Positions 1-5,264 of a DNA stretch of 5,264 bases are shown one piece after another. The DNA comes from Firmicutes bacterium CAG:238 (GTDB lineage Bacteria; Bacillota; Clostridia; Peptostreptococcales; Anaerovoracaceae): positions 46,780 to 52,043 of the forward strand of contig FR882008.1 of the NCBI GenBank assembly GCA_000435615.1, in the 5' to 3' direction. The notes under the pieces are model-generated. The model had not been told where the DNA came from, did not search any database, and saw only the letters and a list, made by a program, of their open reading frames with translations. Numbering within the stretch: the first letter of the stretch is position 1; the number at the start of each line of letters is the position of its first letter. Both the position numbers and the translations under genes were made by a program.

Positions 1-605
1 AGAAGTCCTTTATGTCCCGGAACGGCCAGCATTCCTATGTTCATTCCGCTTATATCAAGAACATGTGAACCTGCCGCTTGTGCGCCGTCCACCATGAAAA
101 GGATTCCGCGCTTTCTGGCAAGACTGCCTATTTCGGCAAGCGGCATCACGGTTCCCGTAACATTGGATGCCGCCGTAACCACAATCATTCGGGTATTTGG
201 TCTTATTGTTTTTTCAATGTCGGATGCCTTGATTCTGCCTTCCCTGTCAGCCCTCAGGATGGAATGCGAAATTCCGTTTCTTTCAAGGGTTTTTAACGGC
301 CTGAGCACAGAGTTGTGCTCCATGGATGTTGTGATCACATGATCACCTTCCCTTAAAACCCCCATTAAACCAAGATTCAATGCCTCCGTTGTATTCTTCG
401 TAAAAACGATTCTGTCTGCCTGCTCGATACCGAAAATTTTTGCGACATTCCGCCGTGCATGGTAGACCTCTTCGCCCGTTTTCATAGACATAAAATGTCC
501 TGACCTGCCCGGATTTCCGCAATATTTTATTATACATTCCTCCATTGCTGCCACCATACCCCTGGGTTTTGGATAGGATGTTGCTCCATTATCTAAATAT
601 ATCAT
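1..605 (-). CDS. Cysteine desulfurase family protein (class V aminotransferase), C-terminus beyond window
   Basis: This is a fold-type I PLP enzyme of the NifS/SufS/selenocysteine-lyase superfamily, which removes sulfur (or selenium) from cysteine-type substrates in the cytoplasm. The 201 visible codons start with MIYLDNGATSYPKP, the family's N-terminal signature. GNPGRSGH (30-37) and NTTEALN (71-77) follow, then MEHNS (95-99), whose His97 is the PLP-stacking residue. VDGAQAAGS (172-180) supplies Asp173 and Gln176 for the cofactor, and PGHKG (196-200) holds Lys199, the Schiff-base lysine. The compact N-terminus and the GNPGRSGH motif resemble the TIGR01977-type clostridial subfamily, as I recall it, rather than classical IscS or SufS. 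The start at 605 has a GAGGAAGG Shine-Dalgarno sequence (610-617) 4-8 bases upstream. The catalytic-cysteine loop lies past the window edge, so desulfurase versus another lyase activity cannot be decided. It follows a probable terminator and may be a separate transcription unit. Confidence 0.93.
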   Translation of the reverse strand, partial: MIYLDNGATSYPKPRGMVAAMEECIIKYCGNPGRSGHFMSMKTGEEVYHARRNVAKIFGIEQADRIVFTKNTTEALNLGLMGVLREGDHVITTSMEHNSVLRPLKTLERNGISHSILRADREGRIKASDIEKTIRPNTRMIVVTAASNVTGTVMPLAEIGSLARKRGILFMVDGAQAAGSHVLDISGMNIGMLAVPGHKGL

Positions 606-624
606 AAGTCCTTCCTCACATCAT

Positions 625-651
625 AAAAATAGAGGACATTTCTGTCCTCTA
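625..651 (-). terminator. Probable rho-independent terminator after the SanA-like gene
   Basis: A perfect 9-bp stem pairs 643-651 with 630-638 around a 4-base loop (639-642). Read on the minus strand, the loop is GAAA, a stable GNRA tetraloop, and the stem is followed at once by TTTTT (629-625) and then AT. The plus-strand side has no T-run, so the structure works only for minus-strand transcription. It lies 39 bases beyond the stop of the SanA-like gene and only about 20 bases before the next start codon, so it could also act as a partial terminator or attenuator. Confidence 0.8.
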
Positions 652-690
652 CATACTATGCTTTTGCACGTTGTTTTGTGTGAATGAAGT

Positions 691-1410
691 TTATTCCCCG
701 TGGCTTGTTATTCCGCTGCCGTTTATCGGAATTGCATCGCCTCCGTAAGTCGCTTTTGACCTCAGGTTTGCCTTAACAAAGTCTTTGTCTCTGGCCAGAA
801 TCTCCCTTGCCTCCCGGTATGTCTGCCCGAAGTAGCTTTCCTGATCGGAGGCAACGCCGCATACCTGTATTCCAAGTTTCTTTGCTATGTAAAGTGCACG
901 GTATTCATGGTATTTCTGCGTTACGACAACCGCCCTGTCCACCTTGAAAATATCAGCAGCTCGGTACATCGAGTCATAAGTCGAGAACCCTGCATGGTCG
1001 CAAAAGATATCACTGTCCGGCACGCCCGCCGCCTTCGTATATTTTAGCATTACATGAATCTCGTTATGACCTTCCTGTCCGTTATCTCCGCTTAGCAGTA
1101 TTTTGGGCACAAATCCCTGCTTGTACAACGCGATACCTACATCCAGCCTGTCCTTAAGCATCGGGCTTGGGGTTTCGCTGTCATCGATCCCGCATCCGAG
1201 TACGATTGCACACTCCGCATCAAAATCCTCAAGCCTTCCCTTTGTCATCGAATTCAGTTCAATCTCGCTTCCCTGGACAACAAAAATGATGTCGTCCTGT
1301 GTGCTTGCCTTCACTCTGCTGTTGACGAGCATGATCACCATTGCACCCACCATGGCAACAAAGATAATAAACACAAGCAATTTAAGGAAGAAATTCTTTA
1401 TTTTTCTCAT
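691..1410 (-). CDS. SanA/YdcF-like DUF218 membrane-anchored protein
   Basis: The 239-residue protein has a basic N-terminus (MRKIKNFF), one hydrophobic helix (about 8-30) and then a soluble DUF218 domain, probably extracytoplasmic. Family motifs appear in order: AIVLGCGI (68-75), PSPMLKDRLDVGIALY (81-96), KILLSGDNG (103-111), AGFSTYDSMYRAADIF (140-155), and VVVTQKYHEYRALYIAKKLG (161-180). The last corresponds to the family's V-x-Q-x-F/Y-H-x-x-RA pattern. The C-terminal IPINGSG (227-233) matches the tail of Firmicute SanA-like proteins. E. coli SanA is linked to envelope barrier function and vancomycin exclusion; the biochemical activity of the family is poorly defined, so no reaction is assigned. 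The start at 1410 has GGTGA (1415-1419) four bases upstream, well placed against the anti-Shine-Dalgarno sequence. It begins 18 bases after the acetyltransferase stop and is probably the last gene of the operon, since the hairpin at 625-651 follows. Confidence 0.88.
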   Translation of the reverse strand: MRKIKNFFLKLLVFIIFVAMVGAMVIMLVNSRVKASTQDDIIFVVQGSEIELNSMTKGRLEDFDAECAIVLGCGIDDSETPSPMLKDRLDVGIALYKQGFVPKILLSGDNGQEGHNEIHVMLKYTKAAGVPDSDIFCDHAGFSTYDSMYRAADIFKVDRAVVVTQKYHEYRALYIAKKLGIQVCGVASDQESYFGQTYREAREILARDKDFVKANLRSKATYGGDAIPINGSGITSHGE

Positions 1411-1428
1411 TTTTTCACCGTTTAATTG

Positions 1429-1968
1429 TTATTTTCCGTAATATTCTTCTCTCAGTATGGAATACACCATATTATCTCTGTCCGATCCGTCATAGATGTG
1501 GTATCCTTTTCTTTGAATTCCTTCAAATTTAAATCCGCATTTTTCGATAACCCTCTGCGAGCGCTTGTTTTCAGGGCCGGTGCAGATTGCCATTACAACG
1601 ATATCAAGCTCGTTAAATGCGTAATCCATGACTGCGTGTGCGGCTTCTGTCATGTAGCCGTGTCCCCAATACTCTTCACCCAAAGAATATCCCATTTCAA
1701 GACTTTTTACATTCTCTCTCCTGCGGTCGGGTTCCAGTCCTATGCTTCCCATGATTTTGCCGCTTTCCTTTTCACGGATTGCCCAAACCTCATTCGGAAG
1801 AAATAAAGTCTCGATAATCTCCTTTGATTCTTCCAGGCTTGCATGAGGACTCCAGCCTGCGTTCGGTCCGACATTCGGATTTTTTGCATACGCATACAGT
1901 CCCTCCACATCCGCTTCGTCCGTCGTCCACGGCGTCAAAAGCAGTCTTTCGGTTTCGATTGTTTTCAT
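1429..1968 (-). CDS. GNAT-family N-acetyltransferase (RimJ/RimL-like)
   Basis: This 179-residue protein is a full-length Acetyltransf_3-type GNAT enzyme, transferring acetyl from acetyl-CoA to an amine. ERLLLTPW (7-14) is the usual N-terminal strand of RimJ/RimL-like members. The acetyl-CoA pyrophosphate loop is YWGHGYMTEA (100-109), preceded by EMGYSLGEE (91-99). ENKRSQRVIEKCGFKFEG (133-150) is the typical C-terminal motif with Asn134, Ser137 and the GF-x-x-EG turn. The target could be a ribosomal protein N-terminus, another protein or a small metabolite; the sequence does not decide. The start is placed at 1968, not at the in-frame ATG at 2037, because an AGGAGGTG site (1977-1984) lies 8 bases upstream and homology begins at MKTIETERL. 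The ATG overlaps the transporter's TGA by four bases (ATGA), so translation is probably coupled. Confidence 0.92.
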   Translation of the reverse strand: MKTIETERLLLTPWTTDEADVEGLYAYAKNPNVGPNAGWSPHASLEESKEIIETLFLPNEVWAIREKESGKIMGSIGLEPDRRRENVKSLEMGYSLGEEYWGHGYMTEAAHAVMDYAFNELDIVVMAICTGPENKRSQRVIEKCGFKFEGIQRKGYHIYDGSDRDNMVYSILREEYYGK

Positions 1969-3335
1969 TTTGAAAGCACCTCCTGTGTTTTTCTGTAACC
2001 CATCATACAAATGATGAGATTTGCCGCAACGCCCCAAATCAGCGGCGGCGGTCCTATATTAACAATATTTCCGATGATAAGCAAAATCGGTCCTGCAATC
2101 ATGGACGCGCATACCCATTTCGAATCGAATCTCCCTTTAAAGAACAATGCCAGACTCAGCGGCACGAAAATGACCGTTCCGCGAAGTCCCATGGAAAGGA
2201 ATCCGAGGTCGTTCATCAGTGTTCCCGGAAGGCTCACAGCAATAATCGCTGCGCAAAGCAGAATGGTTACAATCGTCGTCCGCATTGCAATCAGATGGCG
2301 CTTTCCTTCAAGGTATTTTTTATTTCGTCTGCCTAAAATATCTCTGACTAAAATCGTCGAAGCTCCAAGCACCAGTCCGCCTGCGCCTGTCACAACCGTG
2401 ATAATCAGTGCTCCAAGCCCCAACCCTCCGATAAGCGGATTCATATAATGAAGCAGGAAAGTCGGAAAGGCTTCCGCCGCATTCGCCAGATTGTGGTTCT
2501 TCATAAAAATTCCGACCAGCACGCTTCCAAACCCAACCGGAAGGCACAGCAGTGCACCGATTAAAGCACCTTTTCTAGCAACATGATAGTTCTTCGCAAC
2601 CCAAAATGCCTGCGCATAGGACTGCGTAGAGATTATCCCTAAAATAAGTGCAAGACCGTTGAAAAGCTCCTTCGCCACACCTCTGGCGAATAGATCGTGA
2701 ATGTCTACATCCAGTTTTGTGCCCGGTCCGATTTCACCGGTCAGCCGAATCGTCACGAAAATGCAGGTAATCGTCAGGATATAAAGCAGTATCGTTTTAA
2801 CAACGCCGCCCATTCCTGCTCCGATTATGCCGCCGAGTGCTACATAGGCAAACATCAGTACCATTGCCAGCAGGCAGCCCTCCCAAAGCTTCCAGCCTGT
2901 CAGTGCTGTTACAAGCGCAGATGATGCAATCATATTGGAGACCACACTGATAAGCATTCCGAGCGTGCAGAGCACTGAGCCGAAATAGGAAGCCTGAGGC
3001 CCAAACTCGTCGCCGATAACCTCTGTCAATGTGCTGTCATGCGAGATTCGCAGCGGTATAATATAGCCGAAATAGAACATCAAGCAGCCGAGCGCCGAGC
3101 CCAGCGTGTACCAGATTCCTGCCAGCCCATAGGTAAACGCAAACTGCGCCGTTCCGATTGTCGACTGTCCTGCGATAATCGTTCCAAGCAGCGTTCCGCA
3201 TACCAGAAATACGCCTCCCTTTCCGCCTCCTTTGTCAAAGTCTGCCGCGCTCTTTACCTTCGCGGAAGATTTCATTTCTACAATGATAAATGCTGCCAAA
3301 GCCATGGCGATTCCAATAAAATGTCCCGGTTGCAT
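1965..3335 (-). CDS. Sodium:solute symporter (SSS/SLC5) family transporter, substrate unknown
   Basis: The 456-residue integral membrane protein belongs to the SSF family, which uses an ion gradient to import small solutes such as proline, pantothenate, sugars or acetate. I count 13 hydrophobic helices, the family norm: about 5-20, 42-66, 70-93, 116-146, 152-172, 177-196, 222-240, 254-276, 300-327, 350-369, 376-399, 405-424 and 428-446. Helix 2 carries the conserved GQSTIGTAQFAFTYGLAGIW stretch (56-75). YVALGGIIGAGMGGVVKTIL (164-183) matches the SSF signature region, and ASTILVRDILGR (325-336) matches the end of helix 9 with its conserved aspartate. The helix-9 ion-site motif is unusual (see findings). 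The substrate cannot be predicted. The start at 3335 places helix 1 normally, but its ribosome binding site is weak: AGAAAGG (3351-3357) is 15 bases away. It lies 21 bases after the LTA-synthase-like stop, so coupling to that gene is plausible. An alternative start is Met11. Confidence 0.88.
   Translation of the reverse strand: MQPGHFIGIAMALAAFIIVEMKSSAKVKSAADFDKGGGKGGVFLVCGTLLGTIIAGQSTIGTAQFAFTYGLAGIWYTLGSALGCLMFYFGYIIPLRISHDSTLTEVIGDEFGPQASYFGSVLCTLGMLISVVSNMIASSALVTALTGWKLWEGCLLAMVLMFAYVALGGIIGAGMGGVVKTILLYILTITCIFVTIRLTGEIGPGTKLDVDIHDLFARGVAKELFNGLALILGIISTQSYAQAFWVAKNYHVARKGALIGALLCLPVGFGSVLVGIFMKNHNLANAAEAFPTFLLHYMNPLIGGLGLGALIITVVTGAGGLVLGASTILVRDILGRRNKKYLEGKRHLIAMRTTIVTILLCAAIIAVSLPGTLMNDLGFLSMGLRGTVIFVPLSLALFFKGRFDSKWVCASMIAGPILLIIGNIVNIGPPPLIWGVAANLIICMMGYRKTQEVLSK
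1977..1984 (-). promoter_or_regulatory. Strong Shine-Dalgarno site fixing the acetyltransferase start
   Basis: AGGAGGTG, near-perfectly complementary to the 16S rRNA 3' end, lies 8 bases upstream of the ATG at 1968. It is embedded in the last codons of the transporter gene (encoding QEV before LSK-stop). It rules out the longer upstream start and indicates efficient re-initiation at the ATGA stop/start junction (1965-1968). Confidence 0.9.
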
Positions 3336-3356
3336 TGTGTCTGTCTGCTGCCTTTC

Positions 3357-5264
3357 TTACTCCGTCGTACTTAATATTTCTTTATTCTTGTTTTCAATTT
3401 GGCTTACTTTCATGTTCGGTGCGTCTTCAGGATCCACATCTTCAAGCAGACCCAGCACGCCTTCTCCCAGATATATCGTCTGCAGCTCTTTTCCGTTGAG
3501 GGTTACCTTGCTGTGCTGCGTAAAATTCTGACCCTTGATGTAATATTTATCTCCGATCTTTACCACCTTGTCAATCTTGATATCATTGACGCCCATCTTC
3601 AGCTTGGTCGCCTCGAAAGGATTCCCGCCTCCGTAGATATATCCTTTGCCGTAAAGCATATCATAACCCAGTGCCTTCAAATCCTCAAGATACGTTTCGC
3701 TGTTTTTGTGGTTCTGCTGATACGTAAATATCGTTCCGACCTGTAAATCGACCATATCCGTCATATATGCCGCAAGCTGGTAGGTGTGGAGATTTTCGTC
3801 ATCTTTTTTGATTCCGATATTGTTCCAAATCAGATACTGCGTCGCATACAGATTACCGCTTTCGAGGTCATCCTCGGTTATATCGATCGCGGGAATATGG
3901 TCACCGTACATTGCGAGCATAATCGGCTCATCCCGCTTTGAAAGCTTGTCCACAAGTTCTCCTATAAACTGATCCATTTCGTAAATCTGATTTACATAAT
4001 ATTCGTATTTCCACTTTAGTTCTTCGGTCGGAGCTGAAAGCACCTTGATTTTAGGATTTGTTATTACCTGTTCGCTTGGATACTTTCCGTGTCCCTGAAC
4101 CGATATGGTATAAATCATATCTCTTCCCGGGGTGGAATCAAGTGCGTCCTCAATGCACTCTATCAGGACTTTGTCCTTCGCCCAGTTTTTCGGCGTCTTT
4201 GCAACATTCTTCATGTATTCGATACTTGTGAAAGTGTTAAATCCAATGTTTGCAAAAACTTCGTTTCTGTTATAGAATACCGCTCTGTGGTTGTGTATCG
4301 CATGTGATTTATAGCCGAGGCTGTCAAGGTCGAATGCCAGTGATTCCGCCGGCTTTTCCTTCAGCACGGATTTGTACGGATATTCTCCCGGTCCGAAAAA
4401 CTTTACACTCAAACCGGTCAGAACTTCAAATTCCACATTCGCCGTTCCCGCTCCGCATGCCGGAACCATAAGTTCTCCCGATGGATACTCACTCATGAGT
4501 TTTCTGAAATTCGGACACGGATCCTCTGACAGTTCTATGCACTTTATGGTCATAGGGTCAATAAAGGACTCCAACTGCAGGAACAAAAGATTTGGATACT
4601 GCTCATCGACATCCTTCTGCTCAAGGAGCATTGCATCATCATCCCCCAGCTCTTTGTTTGTGAAAATATCCTTTATTCTCTCTTCGCTGTATCCGGAAGG
4701 TCTTTGGATTCCCGTGTTCAGCCATGTATTCGTAAAGCAATACACAACGCCATAGTCTCTATATGCATATGCCAAATTTCCGAAAAACGTTTCAACGATT
4801 CCCGTGCTTATTGCCACGGAGGAAGATATAAATGTAGCGACAAAGACCAAACAAACCGCCACAAGGTTTCTCTTTCGGTGGAGCTTGTCCTTTTTCTGCG
4901 GTCCTTTTATGAAAAGCAGCACAAGAGCTGCTATCGCAATTACGATAGCAGCCGCCACCAAAATAATCTGCCACATTTTAAGGTAGTTGGTTACAATCGT
5001 AAGACCGTCGCTTAAATTACTCAGATCCTTTACCGTGAATGGAGTCATTCTCTGTGTCAGTATTACGCCGTTGACAATGCCGATTCCGAGCCAAAATATG
5101 GATACAACCGTAAAGGTAAATACCCTTCTTTTAAAAACCGATGCCACGCAGAGGGTTGCGAATATTATCAAAGCATTGTACAGGAATACGAGTGGATCCG
5201 ACACCATGAATTTCAGACCCCCAAAAACTCCTGCTGTCGTAAAGCGTCCAAGTGTTTCGATAAC
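3357..5264 (-). CDS. LTA synthase family phosphoglycerol transferase (LtaS-like), N-terminus beyond window
   Basis: This is a polytopic membrane enzyme with an extracellular sulfatase-fold domain that transfers glycerol-phosphate from phosphatidylglycerol, as in lipoteichoic acid synthesis. 635 residues are visible, numbered here from the codon at 5264. Four hydrophobic helices remain (about 23-44, 49-69, 99-119, 132-152). The catalytic domain spans about 223-539. Its expected metal and catalytic residues are Glu232 in QLESF, the nucleophile Thr274 in GAGTANVEFE, His392 in QGHGKYP, and Asp455-His456 in MYGDHIP. The intervals (42, 118 and 63 residues) agree with those between Glu255, Thr300, His416 and Asp475 of S. 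aureus LtaS. The ATG at 5207 is probably internal: the frame stays open to the edge, the preceding residues (VIETLGRFTTAG, then FGGLKF) resemble the family, and no good Shine-Dalgarno precedes it. Residues 563-635 form an extra IPT/TIG-like module. The exact product (LTA polymer, primer or a related glycerophosphate glycan) is uncertain. Confidence 0.93.
   Translation of the reverse strand, partial: VIETLGRFTTAGVFGGLKFMVSDPLVFLYNALIIFATLCVASVFKRRVFTFTVVSIFWLGIGIVNGVILTQRMTPFTVKDLSNLSDGLTIVTNYLKMWQIILVAAAIVIAIAALVLLFIKGPQKKDKLHRKRNLVAVCLVFVATFISSSVAISTGIVETFFGNLAYAYRDYGVVYCFTNTWLNTGIQRPSGYSEERIKDIFTNKELGDDDAMLLEQKDVDEQYPNLLFLQLESFIDPMTIKCIELSEDPCPNFRKLMSEYPSGELMVPACGAGTANVEFEVLTGLSVKFFGPGEYPYKSVLKEKPAESLAFDLDSLGYKSHAIHNHRAVFYNRNEVFANIGFNTFTSIEYMKNVAKTPKNWAKDKVLIECIEDALDSTPGRDMIYTISVQGHGKYPSEQVITNPKIKVLSAPTEELKWKYEYYVNQIYEMDQFIGELVDKLSKRDEPIMLAMYGDHIPAIDITEDDLESGNLYATQYLIWNNIGIKKDDENLHTYQLAAYMTDMVDLQVGTIFTYQQNHKNSETYLEDLKALGYDMLYGKGYIYGGGNPFEATKLKMGVNDIKIDKVVKIGDKYYIKGQNFTQHSKVTLNGKELQTIYLGEGVLGLLEDVDPEDAPNMKVSQIENKNKEILSTTE
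4927..4952. repeat. Perfect 10-bp inverted repeat inside the LTA-synthase-like gene
   Basis: GCTGCTATCG (4927-4936) and CGATAGCAGC (4943-4952) are exact reverse complements separated by the 6 bases CAATTA. In the mRNA this forms a 10-bp hairpin in the codons of the third visible membrane helix, where Ala, Ile and Val codons alternate. No T-run follows on either strand, so it is not an intrinsic terminator. It may be a by-product of Ala/Ile codon runs. Confidence 0.6.

Noticed and set aside
331..346. Inverted repeat GTGATCA-CA-TGATCAC
   Set aside because: It lies in codons of a conserved segment (GDHVIT) of the desulfurase-like gene, is short, and has no regulatory context.
343..537. 64-residue minus-strand open frame
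   Set aside because: It is a frame shadow inside the desulfurase-like gene, whose own frame carries all the family motifs.
652..690. Possible promoter with TAGTAT as -10 element upstream of the hairpin
   Set aside because: No acceptable -35 element lies at 16-18 bases from it (the position reads ACACAA), so it is not supported from sequence alone.
1969..2037. Longer acetyltransferase starting at the in-frame ATG at 2037
   Set aside because: The 23 extra residues lack family similarity and overlap the transporter gene; the AGGAGGTG site and ATGA junction point to 1968.
2011..2448. 145-residue plus-strand open frame
   Set aside because: It lies antisense to the transporter gene, is rich in Pro/Ser/Ile typical of a complementary-strand shadow, and has no family resemblance or ribosome binding site.
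4491..4500. 10-bp palindrome ACTCATGAGT
   Set aside because: It is inside coding sequence, isolated and short; expected by chance in a window of this size.
4372..4755. 127-residue plus-strand open frame
   Set aside because: It is antisense to the catalytic domain of the LTA-synthase-like gene, which is clearly coding; composition is low-information and Ser-rich.
5205..5207. ATG at 5207 as the true start of the LTA-synthase-like gene
   Set aside because: The frame is open up to 5264 with family-like residues upstream, and no well-placed Shine-Dalgarno precedes the ATG; the gene is more likely cut by the window edge.

Overview
The window is one stretch of minus-strand genes, densely packed and probably mostly co-transcribed. 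It looks like a low-to-medium-GC Firmicute of the class Clostridia, perhaps Lachnospiraceae-like. The reasons are strong AGGAGG-type ribosome binding sites, a lipoteichoic-acid-synthase-type gene, a Firmicute-style SanA/YdcF gene and a cysteine desulfurase-like gene of a clostridial subtype. This taxonomic reading is inference from protein style only.

In transcription order, from high to low coordinates, the layout is as follows. First comes a membrane-anchored LTA synthase/phosphoglycerol transferase (5264 to 3357), whose N-terminus lies outside the window and whose C-terminus carries an extra IPT/TIG-like module. A 13-helix sodium:solute symporter family transporter follows (3335 to 1965) after 21 bases. 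Its stop codon overlaps the start of a GNAT acetyltransferase (1968 to 1429) in an ATGA junction. A SanA/YdcF-like (DUF218) membrane-anchored protein (1410 to 691) follows after 18 bases. A GAAA-loop hairpin with a T-run (625 to 651) is the likely terminator of this four-gene unit. Beyond it is a class V aminotransferase of the cysteine desulfurase type (605 to 1), cut by the window edge before its C-terminal active-site region. No gap reaches 300 bases; the largest is 85 bases (606-690).

The grouping suggests a cell-envelope operon. The LTA-synthase-like enzyme transfers glycerol-phosphate outside the membrane, and the SanA-like protein belongs to a family linked to envelope barrier function. 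The transporter and acetyltransferase are translationally coupled, but their substrates cannot be read from sequence. I see no mobile element, CRISPR array, RNA gene or clearly new system. The points most worth checking are the C-terminal module and altered substrate-pocket residues of the LTA-synthase-like protein, the altered ion-site motif of the transporter, and how the desulfurase-like gene is transcribed past a terminator that leaves almost no room for a promoter.
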